A stretch of DNA of 64,000 nucleotides from an uncultured Mediterraneibacter sp. Its GTDB lineage: Bacteria; Bacillota; Clostridia; Lachnospirales; Lachnospiraceae. A model generated the notes under the pieces. It made no database searches and had not been told where the DNA came from. It saw only the letters and a program-made list of their open reading frames with translations. The translations under genes and the position numbers were made by a program. Positions 1-8,498 of the stretch are shown in pieces (within the stretch, counting starts at the first letter, position 1; each line of letters starts with the position of its first letter). The stretch lies in assembly GCA_934309345.1 (NCBI GenBank), contig CAKRDD010000001.1:1-64000 (forward strand), written 5' to 3'.

Positions 1-69
1 GGGTGTAGTTCAATGGTAGAACACCAGCCTTCCAAGCTGGATACGTGGGTTCGATTCCCATCACCCGCT
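1..69 (+). tRNA. tRNA-Gly (anticodon TCC), 5' end cut by window edge
   Basis: The anticodon loop CTTCCAA gives anticodon TCC, which reads GGA glycine codons. The T arm (GTGGG, TTCGATT, CCCAT) is intact. The 3' acceptor strand CACCCGC (62-68) pairs with GGGTG at the window start, so about two bases (GC) of the 5' end lie outside the window. Position 69 is the discriminator T. No CCA is encoded; a T-run follows directly and may end the transcript. Confidence 0.95.
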
Positions 70-109
70 TTTTTTGTACCCGTTTTTAAATAAGAAGGAG
101 GCCAAGAAC

Positions 110-919
110 ATGAAAACAGCAATTACAATCGCCGGAAGTGACTCTAGCGGAGGCGCAGGAATCCAGGCTGATATCAAGACAATGATCACCAATGGAGTAT
201 ATGCAATGAGTGCGATTACTGCATTGACAGCGCAGAATACAACAGGTGTAACTTCTATATTAAATGCAACACCGGAATTTTTAGGACAGGAGCTTGACAG
301 TATCTTTACAGATATCTATCCGGATGCCGTAAAGATCGGGATGGTTTCAGATAAAGAATTGATCAAAGTCATTGCAGCGAAACTGCGTCAGTATGAAGCA
401 AAGAATATTGTAGTAGATCCTGTTATGGTAGCAACAAGCGGAGCGAAGCTGATCAGTGATGATGCGGCGGATACATTGAAGGAAGAATTATTCCCGCTTG
501 CAAGTGTACTGACTCCGAATATTCCGGAGGCAGAAGAGTTGATCGGAAGAAAGATCACAAGTGCAGAAGAGATGATCGATGCGGCGAAAGAAATTTCAGA
601 AAAATATCACTGTGCAGTACTCTGCAAGGGTGGACATAACTTAAATGATGCGAATGATCTGCTGTATGCAGATGGAGCGTATCGCTGGTTTAACGGAAAA
701 AGAATTGATAATCCGAATACTCATGGTACAGGTTGTACATTGTCTTCTGCGATTGCTTCTAATCTTGCCAAAGGATTCTCATTGGAGGAGTCTGTGGAGC
801 GTGCGAAAGAGTATATCTCCGGGGCACTTGCAGCAATGCTTGACCTTGGGAAGGGAAGCGGTCCAATGGATCATGGATTTGCTATCCAGAATGAATATAC
901 AAAAGAAGCAGAGGCATAA
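110..919 (+). CDS. thiD: Hydroxymethylpyrimidine / phosphomethylpyrimidine kinase ThiD
   Basis: Cytoplasmic kinase of 269 residues that phosphorylates HMP and then HMP-P to HMP-PP for thiamine synthesis. The N-terminal ribokinase-fold motif (ITIAGSDSSGGAG, residues about 5-17) and the C-terminal HGTGC anion-hole motif (about 205-209) are both present, and the length is normal for the family. The ATG at 110 is chosen because GAAGGAGG (94-101) sits at correct spacing; an ATG at 74 would lie in the T-run after the tRNA and has no ribosome site. The transporter gene follows after 3 bp, so the pair should be co-transcribed and work in HMP salvage. Only 40 bp separate it from the tRNA and no TPP riboswitch is visible there. 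Confidence 0.95.
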   Translation: MKTAITIAGSDSSGGAGIQADIKTMITNGVYAMSAITALTAQNTTGVTSILNATPEFLGQELDSIFTDIYPDAVKIGMVSDKELIKVIAAKLRQYEAKNIVVDPVMVATSGAKLISDDAADTLKEELFPLASVLTPNIPEAEELIGRKITSAEEMIDAAKEISEKYHCAVLCKGGHNLNDANDLLYADGAYRWFNGKRIDNPNTHGTGCTLSSAIASNLAKGFSLEESVERAKEYISGALAAMLDLGKGSGPMDHGFAIQNEYTKEAEA

Positions 920-922
920 ACT

Positions 923-2095
923 ATGGAAAAAAGAACATCATTATTTGAGAACGGATTAATCTGGTTTGGAGCAGGAGTCTCCATTGCTGAGATTCTTACA
1001 GGGACATATTTTGCAGCTCTTGGATTTGGCAGAGGACTGGCAGCCATTCTGGTAGGACATGTGATTGGATGTATTATGTTGTTTCTGGCTGGAGTGATTG
1101 GCGGTAAGACAAGAAAAAGTGCAATGGAGACAGTAAAAGACAGCTTTGGAAGTCATGGAGGACAGCTTTTCGCAATCCTGAATGTGCTTCAGCTTGTCGG
1201 ATGGACTGCAATTATGATCTATGATGGAGCACTGGCAGCAGGAGGCATCTTTACAGTAGGACACTGGGTATGGTGTCTGGTAATAGGTGCACTGATCATT
1301 GTATGGATTCTGATTGGAATTACGAATCTTGGCAAGGTAAATACAGTTGCGATGGCAGCACTTTTTATTCTTACATTGATTCTTTTTAAGATTATTTTCT
1401 TTGACGGAACTGTAGTTACATCCATTACCGATGAAACATTTTCCTTTGGAGCAGCAGTAGAACTTGCGGTTGCCATGCCATTATCCTGGCTTCCGCTGAT
1501 CAGTGATTATACAAGAGAGGCGAAAGAACCTGTGAAGGCAACTGCAGTCAGTACAGTTGTTTATGGAGTTGTAAGCTGTTTTATGTATCTGGTTGGAATG
1601 GGGGCTGCATTATTCACAGGAGAAAGTGATATCGCACAGATCATGGTAAAAGCAGGACTTGGAATCGCAGGTCTTTTGATTATTGTATTTTCAACAGTCA
1701 CAACCACTTTCCTGGATGCTTATTCAGCAGGTATTTCAAGTGAATCCATCTTTGCAGGACTTAAAGGAAAATACGTTGCTGTAGTTGTAACAGTGATTGG
1801 TACTATTGGAGCAATTGTCTATCCGATGGACGATATCACAGATTTCCTGTATCTGATCGGCTCTGTATTTGCGCCAATGATCGCAGTGCAGATTGCAGAT
1901 TTCTTTATTCTGAAAAAGAAAAAATTGGAAACAGGATTCAATTGGTGTAATCTGTTGATCTGGCTGGCCGGCTTCATTTTATACCGTGTTCTGATGAATA
2001 TTGATATGCTGCTTGGAAATACACTTCCGGATATGGTTTTGACCATTCTTCTTTGTATGATCGTGGCAGCAGTAAGAGGAAGAAAGAAAGCATAG
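923..2095 (+). CDS. cytX: CytX-type hydroxymethylpyrimidine transporter (NCS1 family)
   Basis: Integral membrane protein of 390 residues with about 12 hydrophobic segments. The N-terminal GAGVSIAEILTGTYF stretch and the LSWLPLISDYTR stretch near residue 190 are typical of cytosine-permease-like NCS1 carriers. Its position 3 bp after thiD matches the known thiD-cytX pairing, so the likely substrate is HMP or a related pyrimidine. Family membership is clear from the sequence; the substrate is inferred from context. It ends 5 bp from the convergent kinase gene at 2100, with no obvious separate terminator. Confidence 0.85.
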   Translation: MEKRTSLFENGLIWFGAGVSIAEILTGTYFAALGFGRGLAAILVGHVIGCIMLFLAGVIGGKTRKSAMETVKDSFGSHGGQLFAILNVLQLVGWTAIMIYDGALAAGGIFTVGHWVWCLVIGALIIVWILIGITNLGKVNTVAMAALFILTLILFKIIFFDGTVVTSITDETFSFGAAVELAVAMPLSWLPLISDYTREAKEPVKATAVSTVVYGVVSCFMYLVGMGAALFTGESDIAQIMVKAGLGIAGLLIIVFSTVTTTFLDAYSAGISSESIFAGLKGKYVAVVVTVIGTIGAIVYPMDDITDFLYLIGSVFAPMIAVQIADFFILKKKKLETGFNWCNLLIWLAGFILYRVLMNIDMLLGNTLPDMVLTILLCMIVAAVRGRKKA

Positions 2096-2099
2096 TCTT

Positions 2100-3419
2100 T
2101 TAAAGGTCAGCGCGAAGCATGACCTTTGCAGTAAAGACTCCATCTTCATAAGTAAAATTACAGGAACCATCGTTCTTTTCTGCCATTCTGCGGACAGACT
2201 GGGTACCAATTCCCAGACCTTTCCGCTTGGTAGAATGGAGCAGATGGTTCTTTTCTTTGATGATTCCATCAAAATTATTTTCTATCCGAATTAAAAGAAT
2301 AGAAGCAGAATGCTGATAGATTTCCAACGATATCTGCTGCTGCGCAGCGGCAGTTTTGCGACTGGCTTCCAATGCATTTTCTAATAGATTGGAAAGGATA
2401 AGACAGAGATCCATTTCATCTACAGAAAGTTCTTTTGGAAGATCAACACGGGCATCAAATGGAATTTCTTCTTTTTGAGCAAGCGCATAATAATATCCAA
2501 TCACGTTATCGACAGACTGATTTTCACAGAAGTGATAATCAAGGGTTGGAATTTTATCCATTGCATTTTGCAGGTATTCTTTGATCTTTTCTAAATCACC
2601 GTCTTTGGCCATGGCGGAAAGTTGTATAAAATGATGACGAATATCATGTCGAGCCTGTCTGGCTTCTTCAATCGCACTTCTTAAATTATCATATCGTTCC
2701 TGCTGTACAGAAAGAAAAAGATTTTCCTGCTGAAGTTTTTTGTTTTTATTCAGGATATTAGCCATCATTAAAAACATTGAGTAAAATAATGCAAGGATGA
2801 GTAGAAGAGCATAAACAATCACAATGTATCCACGCAGAAAACGCTGCGTGTGCAGGATGGTGTTATATTTTGGAATCAAAGCAAGGTTCAATCCGATGAC
2901 CAGAACCGGTAGAATCCAGAAAACATACCAGGTCTGAGCAAGATTTTCATCTTCTACCATTTCTTTGACTGAATGGGAGGCTGGGTACCATATGAGAAGG
3001 ACGAAAAGAATGCAGAAAAGATTATACAGGATTCCAAAAGTAGAAAAACCTGAAAATGCAAGGTGTTCAGAACCAAAATTCAACATTGCAGAAGCAGCCC
3101 TGGAAAGGCTGTTAAAGCAGGAAAAAACTGCACAGACGGCAAGGTAGATGCTGACAGATTTCCAAAGTGGAATTAATAAAGTATTGTGGTATAGAACAAA
3201 TAGAACAAAAAGCAGAGGAAGAAGAACAGATCTTGTTGATAAATGAAATCTGCAGCATGAAAAACCACAAAAACAAGAGCATATAATAAGAAGCGGGAGC
3301 ATCCAGACAGCCAGCTTCTCAGGTGTTTGCTTCAGAGATGATCTTACCGGCAGATAGGCAAGCAGCATGCCTGGAATCAAAACCGTAAATTCCAAAGTCT
3401 GGAAAATTAAAGTCCGCAT
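2100..3419 (-). CDS. AgrC-like sensor histidine kinase (GHKL family)
   Basis: Protein of 439 residues. About six membrane segments fill residues 1-215, followed by a short coiled coil and a dimerisation helix with ARHDIRHHF near residue 255, where the first His is the likely phosphoacceptor. A GHKL ATPase domain follows, with N-box NLLENALEA near 343 and a G-box KGLGIGTQSVRR close to the end. This is the layout of peptide-sensing AgrC/VirS-type kinases. The ATG at 3419 overlaps the stop of an upstream 20-codon ORF (TGATG), with AGGAGG at good spacing; a TTG at 3422 is less likely. No intact response regulator is next to it (see the remnant at 3419-3481), so any partner is encoded elsewhere. 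The signal is unknown. Confidence 0.85.
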   Translation of the reverse strand: MRTLIFQTLEFTVLIPGMLLAYLPVRSSLKQTPEKLAVWMLPLLIICSCFCGFSCCRFHLSTRSVLLPLLFVLFVLYHNTLLIPLWKSVSIYLAVCAVFSCFNSLSRAASAMLNFGSEHLAFSGFSTFGILYNLFCILFVLLIWYPASHSVKEMVEDENLAQTWYVFWILPVLVIGLNLALIPKYNTILHTQRFLRGYIVIVYALLLILALFYSMFLMMANILNKNKKLQQENLFLSVQQERYDNLRSAIEEARQARHDIRHHFIQLSAMAKDGDLEKIKEYLQNAMDKIPTLDYHFCENQSVDNVIGYYYALAQKEEIPFDARVDLPKELSVDEMDLCLILSNLLENALEASRKTAAAQQQISLEIYQHSASILLIRIENNFDGIIKEKNHLLHSTKRKGLGIGTQSVRRMAEKNDGSCNFTYEDGVFTAKVMLRADL

Positions 3420-3481
3420 CAAAATCCCTCCTTTTGAAATAGATAATCTTCTGCAATATCATCAACAATAGCGATTAACAT
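3419..3481 (-). pseudogene. Response-regulator remnant (20 codons) upstream of the sensor kinase
   Basis: A short ORF with its own ribosome site (GGGAGGA, about 3485-3495 on the minus strand) encodes MLIAIVDDIAEDYLFQKEGF and then stops. The first eight residues match the beta-1/acidic-pocket start of response-regulator receiver domains (LIAIVDD). The stop codon overlaps the kinase start (TGATG), as expected for an RR-HK operon. The simplest reading is an in-frame internal deletion that left the first and last codons of a LytTR-type regulator. It may still couple translation to the kinase. A leader peptide that only resembles an RR start is the alternative. Confidence 0.6.
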
Positions 3482-3541
3482 ACGAATATCCTCCCTGATT
3501 GTATCTATTCAAAATAAATACAAACGTTTTGACATAGGATT

Positions 3542-3590
3542 AGTATACCACAGAATGACGATTCGTGCCATTTTCAGACAGTTCGTGCCA
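3542..3590 (-). promoter_or_regulatory. Probable promoter of the sensor kinase with overlapping direct repeats
   Basis: On the minus strand a TATACT -10 (3542-3547) has no good -35; the expected -35 position (3565-3570) falls inside one of two 14-bp direct repeats (3557-3570 and 3577-3590). An activator-dependent promoter is the likely reading. Confidence 0.45.
3557..3590 (+). promoter_or_regulatory. LytTR-like direct-repeat operator
   Basis: GACGATTCGTGCCA (3557-3570) and GACAGTTCGTGCCA (3577-3590) match at 12 of 14 bases and repeat every 20 bp, about two helical turns on one DNA face. The second contains ACAGTT, the core of AgrA/ComE-type LytTR sites, and ends 6 bp before the -35 of the phospholipase gene. 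The repeats therefore lie between two divergent promoters. Confidence 0.6.
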
Positions 3591-3596
3591 AAAATA

Positions 3597-3624
3597 TTGA
3601 AAAATCTGGTATCAAAAATATAAT
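3597..3624 (+). promoter_or_regulatory. Promoter of the PI-PLC-like surface protein
   Basis: TTGAAA (3597-3602), a 16-bp spacer and TATAAT (3619-3624) form a good sigma-A-type promoter, giving a leader of about 50 nt before the ATG at 3683. Confidence 0.6.
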
Positions 3625-3682
3625 GATAAGAAATATGATTGCCGATAATATAGTAAAATACAAATGAGGAGGAGAAGCGTAA

Positions 3683-6600
3683 ATGAAAATAATAAAAAGG
3701 ATAATGGCAGCGCTCATATGTATGATGATAACGCTTACAGGGATTCCGGTCAGTGTGAAAGCGGCGGATTCTGGTGGACAATGGGCACAGAATATGGAGA
3801 CAGGGAACGAATTATTTATTACACTGGAAGAAAATACGAACTATCGTTGGAATGTCAATGATGATGCAGCAAAAAGCAGTGTTGTTCATTTGGATACTTG
3901 GGAAGGAAATAATTGTCGTTTCCGTTTAGATCATATAGAAAATGAATGGTATGGAATTAAACATATTAAAGTGGATGGAACGGACCGTTTTGCAGATGTG
4001 GATGGTAAAAGTAAGAATAGCGGTGCAGTACTTCATTTATGGGAGTCTTCAGACAGTGAAGTAAAGGGAAATAACCATCGTCAGTTTGCATTTTACTATA
4101 TCGGTAATGATGCAAATGGAAATGCGAGATACTACATTAAGAATAGAAACAGTGGAAAATGGATCGGATACGAAGGAGAATTGAATAATAACAATCCGAA
4201 AATCATCCAGACAGATGAGAAAAACAGAAAGGTCTGGCTGATCACAAAATCCGTAGTTCCGCTCACAGGAAAGGAAAGTCAGGTTTTAAAAGAAGAAGAT
4301 ACAAGTGCTATCTGTGAAATCCATGAAGCAGGAAAACTTGATGCTTTAAATAGAGCAAGTAATATAGCGGTTCCAGGATCTTGTCCAACGTTTCAGGTAA
4401 TGGGAGTAACCAGTAAATGGAAATTGAAATGGATATCAGAGTATCAAGCTTATCAAATAGATGCAGTCTCTGATGGTGAAAACACAACCAATCTATCTTT
4501 AGATGTAGAAGGAGAATCTGGAAAACTTGGGGCAAGTGTGAATATCTGGACGACTGAAAAATTTGACAGGAATCAGAATACAAGTCAATTATGGCGATTT
4601 TTTAAGCAAAAAGATGGTACGTATAAAATTCAGAATGCCAGAACTGGATGGTATATCGAAAATGGCGTTCCTGCTTTAAGGTTTGGAAAAAAAGGAATGG
4701 ATGTAGAGTTATCTATTTTAGCAGGAAATACAGCTGAAACAGCTTACAGCTATGCGGATGAATGGATGGCAGGCATCCCAGATGATGCACTACTGTCTTC
4801 TGTTAATATTCCGGCGACACATGATACTGGGACAGCTGGGGTTGTGGAAGATGCTATTCCAGGTGTATCTATTACATCCTGTCAGAATCTTTATTATGAT
4901 GAACAGTTAAATATGGGAGCACGTAGCTTTGATATCCGTGGAAATGCAACAAAAGACGATGCTTCTGCGGCAGATGTGAAGATTGTACATGGTGGCGAAT
5001 TATGGCAGTGTCAGGAAAAAGACGGAAGCGATCTTACATTACAGTCAATCCTTAATACTTCTCTTAAATTCTTAGAGAAGCACAAGTCAGAAACGGTCAT
5101 TCTTACAGTAAAACCAGATGCCGGTTCTACTGTTGGATTAGAGCATGCGGTAGCTGAATTTATAAAAAGTAATGAGGAAAAGGTCTACTGCGGAGGAGAC
5201 ATTCCATCAATGAAGGAGGCACGCGGTAAAATTGTATTTCTTAGAAGATTTAATCTGACCCAGAACTACGAAGGATGGGTTGAACGCGCGATGGGATTTA
5301 ACCTTACGAATTGGGATGACATAAAATATAAAGATTATAAATATGCGTACAAGTTATATGATGATGGGAAAAATCATGTGTATATTCAGGATGCATATAA
5401 TACATATGGAAGTGAGAAGTGGGCTTACATATCAGGAACGATGAAGCAGACAACTGGACAGGATACAAGTCATCCAATTGAGTATAATTCATGGGTAATT
5501 AATTATACTTCTTGCGCACGAGGAACTCCTTTAGGATTGACACAGGAAATTAATCCGAGATTATTTAAAGATGAAGAGAACTGTATTGATAACCGATTCC
5601 TTGGAACAGTAATGCTTAACTTTATTGATGAACCAATGTCACGGTTGATCTATGAGACAAACAGCAACATGATATTTGAACCAAAACTTCCGACACCGGA
5701 AGTAGAAGTAGAATATGGTCAGACATTGGCAGAAGCTACATTGAAAGGGATTGAAGATGCACCGGAAGGAACATGGAGCTTTAAAGAAGTAGATCATGTT
5801 GTGACAGATCAGGAAGTGGCAGATCAGACAAAATTTGAACTGACTTTCCTGCCGGCAGACAATAAAAAATACAAAAGAGTTACTATGTGGGTTCCGGTAA
5901 AAGCAGTGGATAAGGCAGAAGTGATCACAGATGATATCGGATATGACGAAAGTACTATAGTTGAAGGCAGCGCAGTCAGCAGTGCACAGAGAATCATTGT
6001 CCAGGCAGAAGAAAAATCAAAGACATATGGAGATGTGTTGACCAACGCAGATCTTACATTTACGATCAGTGATTCAGAAAAGGATAAACTTCTTCCGGGA
6101 GATACAGTTGATAGTCTGGGACTGACATTGAAAGCAACAACGATCGTACAAGAAGATATTCTGACAGGAAGTACAACAGATGCAGATGGAGATGACATTC
6201 TTGGCGCATATGGAAACGCAGGAAGATATGTGATCATGAAAGACAATGCGACAAACAGTAATTATGATGTAGTAGTTCTTCCGGCATTCCTTAATGTATC
6301 ACCAAAAGAAGCCGAGGTGGAATGGAATGCGGCAGCACAGTACACTTATACAGGAAATGCATGTGGAATAGAAGCAAATGTGAAAGCAGACAGTCTTTTG
6401 GAAAATGACAGCTGTGCAGTCAAAAAACTGCTGAATGCGGAGCATACAGAAGTTGGAACTTATAAAGCACTTGCAATAGGACTGACAAATGAAAACTACA
6501 TTCTTTCCGGCAGACGAGTACGTGTATGGGAATATGAGATTTTGCAGGCAGATCCGGAAGTAACTTTCCCGGCAGCAGAAGTGATTTATGGAGATAGCTT

Positions 6601-7498
6601 AAAGAACGCAACGCTTTCAGGTCAGGCAGGAGATGGAGTGTTCCGTTTTGCGGATGATGCGACAATGCTTACAGTAGCAGAGAATCAGAGCGAACATGAG
6701 ATGATCTTTACACCGGCTAATCCGAACTATAAAACAGTTACGGCCAATATTCCTGTAACAGTAAAAGCAAGAAAAATCACAATCAGCCCGAAACGTACAG
6801 AGAAAGAATACGGACAGAAGATTTCAGAATTTGCATGGGCAATCACATCCGGAAATCTGGTGGGAGAAGACTCACTGGATGATCTGAATGCAAATGTATC
6901 ACTGACAGCTGGTGATGCGGAGAAAGAGACTTGTGAGGTTGGTACTTACGAAATAACAGAAAAGAATCCGACAACAATAGAAAATGCAAATTATGAAGTG
7001 ACATTTGAACCTGGAATACTGATCGTACAGCCGAAACCAGTAGAGGTTAAATGGAATACAGATGGAAAAGTGATCTATACAGGTAAAGAAGCAAATGTAT
7101 CAGCAGAACTGTCAGGCACATTGTTTAATGATGATTGCAAAGCAGTAGTGGAAGGTGGAAATGCTGTAGAGATTGGAAACTATACAGCAACTGTTGTCGG
7201 ACTGACAGGTGAGCAGCGTTACAATTATGTTCTTCATGGAGAAGATACCGACTATCAGATCGATTATCAGATTGTGAAGAAAGAAGAAACAAAGACTCCA
7301 ACAGATCCGAAGGGAACACCGACTGGTACGGATGGAAAGAAACCAACAGGAACTTCAGTGTCAGGAAAACAGGTGAAAACAGTAAAGACAGCAAAGACAG
7401 GAGACAGCATCAGCTACATCTGGATTCTGATGATTGCAGGATCAATTGCAGTGATCGGTGGAATGATTTATGTTATTAGAAGAAGAAAACAGAAGTAA
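3683..7498 (+). CDS. Large surface-anchored PI-PLC-like protein with lectin-like and MBG repeats
   Basis: Secreted protein of 1271 residues. A signal peptide covers residues 1-28 (cleavage after VKA). Residues about 30-350 look like ricin-type beta-trefoil units (for example SQLWRFF...GTYKIQNARTGWYIENG). Residues about 360-660 resemble a PI-PLC X domain: NIPATHDTGT near 377-386 and VKIVHGG near 432-438 supply the two expected catalytic His, and ARSFDIRGN is also present. Residues about 670-1190 hold several MBG/YDG-type Ig-like repeats, each starting with a YG(D/Q) motif. The C-terminus has AKTGDS, a membrane helix and an RRRKQK tail, a sortase-type anchor with a non-LPXTG motif. GGAGGAG precedes the ATG. 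It probably acts on phospholipids or GPI-like host substrates at the cell surface; the substrate is inferred. Confidence 0.82.
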   Translation: MKIIKRIMAALICMMITLTGIPVSVKAADSGGQWAQNMETGNELFITLEENTNYRWNVNDDAAKSSVVHLDTWEGNNCRFRLDHIENEWYGIKHIKVDGTDRFADVDGKSKNSGAVLHLWESSDSEVKGNNHRQFAFYYIGNDANGNARYYIKNRNSGKWIGYEGELNNNNPKIIQTDEKNRKVWLITKSVVPLTGKESQVLKEEDTSAICEIHEAGKLDALNRASNIAVPGSCPTFQVMGVTSKWKLKWISEYQAYQIDAVSDGENTTNLSLDVEGESGKLGASVNIWTTEKFDRNQNTSQLWRFFKQKDGTYKIQNARTGWYIENGVPALRFGKKGMDVELSILAGNTAETAYSYADEWMAGIPDDALLSSVNIPATHDTGTAGVVEDAIPGVSITSCQNLYYDEQLNMGARSFDIRGNATKDDASAADVKIVHGGELWQCQEKDGSDLTLQSILNTSLKFLEKHKSETVILTVKPDAGSTVGLEHAVAEFIKSNEEKVYCGGDIPSMKEARGKIVFLRRFNLTQNYEGWVERAMGFNLTNWDDIKYKDYKYAYKLYDDGKNHVYIQDAYNTYGSEKWAYISGTMKQTTGQDTSHPIEYNSWVINYTSCARGTPLGLTQEINPRLFKDEENCIDNRFLGTVMLNFIDEPMSRLIYETNSNMIFEPKLPTPEVEVEYGQTLAEATLKGIEDAPEGTWSFKEVDHVVTDQEVADQTKFELTFLPADNKKYKRVTMWVPVKAVDKAEVITDDIGYDESTIVEGSAVSSAQRIIVQAEEKSKTYGDVLTNADLTFTISDSEKDKLLPGDTVDSLGLTLKATTIVQEDILTGSTTDADGDDILGAYGNAGRYVIMKDNATNSNYDVVVLPAFLNVSPKEAEVEWNAAAQYTYTGNACGIEANVKADSLLENDSCAVKKLLNAEHTEVGTYKALAIGLTNENYILSGRRVRVWEYEILQADPEVTFPAAEVIYGDSLKNATLSGQAGDGVFRFADDATMLTVAENQSEHEMIFTPANPNYKTVTANIPVTVKARKITISPKRTEKEYGQKISEFAWAITSGNLVGEDSLDDLNANVSLTAGDAEKETCEVGTYEITEKNPTTIENANYEVTFEPGILIVQPKPVEVKWNTDGKVIYTGKEANVSAELSGTLFNDDCKAVVEGGNAVEIGNYTATVVGLTGEQRYNYVLHGEDTDYQIDYQIVKKEETKTPTDPKGTPTGTDGKKPTGTSVSGKQVKTVKTAKTGDSISYIWILMIAGSIAVIGGMIYVIRRRKQK

Positions 7499-7530
7499 AA
7501 TTAAAGTGAATCTATAAACAATAGATAACA

Positions 7531-7590
7531 AAAAGGTGTCAGGCATGTGGGGAAGCTGTTATTTTAAACTTCGGCCTGACACCTTTTGTT
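7531..7590 (+). terminator. Terminator after the PI-PLC-like gene
   Basis: GGTGTCAGGC (7535-7544) pairs with GCCTGACACC (7574-7583), extended by flanking A and T tracts. The loop is about 29 nt and contains an inner GAAG/CTTC pair. Confidence 0.75.
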
Positions 7591-7698
7591 GAAAAAAAGA
7601 TGAAATTAGTATATTATGAAAACAGATGCGGTATATCTTAAACATGTAATAAAAAGTGTTTCTGACCGCAATGTGTTGAGAGAAAAGGAGGGTAAGAA

Positions 7699-8478
7699 AT
7701 GAGTGAATTAAGTAAAAAAGCAAGAAATAGAACAAGAGTCCAGATGGTACTGACCATGTTGGTTATTGTCTCCATTATCAGACAATTCTTTCTGGGAAAC
7801 TATCACAATATGTTTCTTGGCATTCTAACATTGATTTTGTTTATGGTGCCACAGTTTATCGACAAGAAACTTGGAGTGACAATTCCGGTTGGTCTGGAAA
7901 CGGTTATTCTGATCTTTATCTTTTCAGCAGAGATACTTGGAGAGATCAATGCATTTTATGTAAAGATTCCGGTATGGGATACTATTTTGCATACAACGAA
8001 TGGATTCCTGATGGCGGCAATCGGGTTTGCGCTGATTGATTTATTCAACAGAAGTGATCGATTTTCAATTAAGATGTCCCCATACTTTGTGGCATTTTTT
8101 GCATTTTGTTTTTCAATGACAGTTGGTGTTTTGTGGGAGTTCTTTGAATTCAGTATGGATTGGTTTTTCGGATTGGATATGCAGAAAGACTGGATCGTTC
8201 CGGCAATCAATTCAGTGAAGCTGAATCCGACAGGAGCAAATATCCCAATCCATGTAGATGTCCAGTCTGTTGTAATCAACGGTGAGACTTGGAATCTGGG
8301 CGGATATTTGGACATTGGAATCGTAGATACAATGAAAGATCTTATGGTGAATTTTGTCGGAGCTGTTGTATTTTCTGCAATTGGAATTTTATACCTGAAA
8401 CATCGCGGAAAAGGGAAATTGGCAGCTTCCTTAATTCCACAGGTGAGAGATGAGGATGTAGAAACATCTGAGAAATAG
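7699..8478 (+). CDS. Multi-pass membrane protein of unknown function
   Basis: Protein of 259 residues with about six hydrophobic helices. Charged features cluster around helix ends: WDTILHTTNGF near residue 94, and WEFFEFSMDWFFG near 149. These resemble the conserved core of YjdF/DUF2238-like bacterial membrane proteins, whose function is not established. AAAGGAGGG precedes the ATG at 7699. It is followed after 20 bp by the ClC gene, so a shared transcript and a role in membrane ion homeostasis are possible but not shown. Confidence 0.7.
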   Translation: MSELSKKARNRTRVQMVLTMLVIVSIIRQFFLGNYHNMFLGILTLILFMVPQFIDKKLGVTIPVGLETVILIFIFSAEILGEINAFYVKIPVWDTILHTTNGFLMAAIGFALIDLFNRSDRFSIKMSPYFVAFFAFCFSMTVGVLWEFFEFSMDWFFGLDMQKDWIVPAINSVKLNPTGANIPIHVDVQSVVINGETWNLGGYLDIGIVDTMKDLMVNFVGAVVFSAIGILYLKHRGKGKLAASLIPQVRDEDVETSEK

Positions 8479-8498
8479 AAAACGTAAAGGACAGATCG

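Noticed and set aside
70..109. TPP riboswitch before thiD
   Set aside because: Only 40 bp separate the tRNA from thiD and none of the THI-element core is present.
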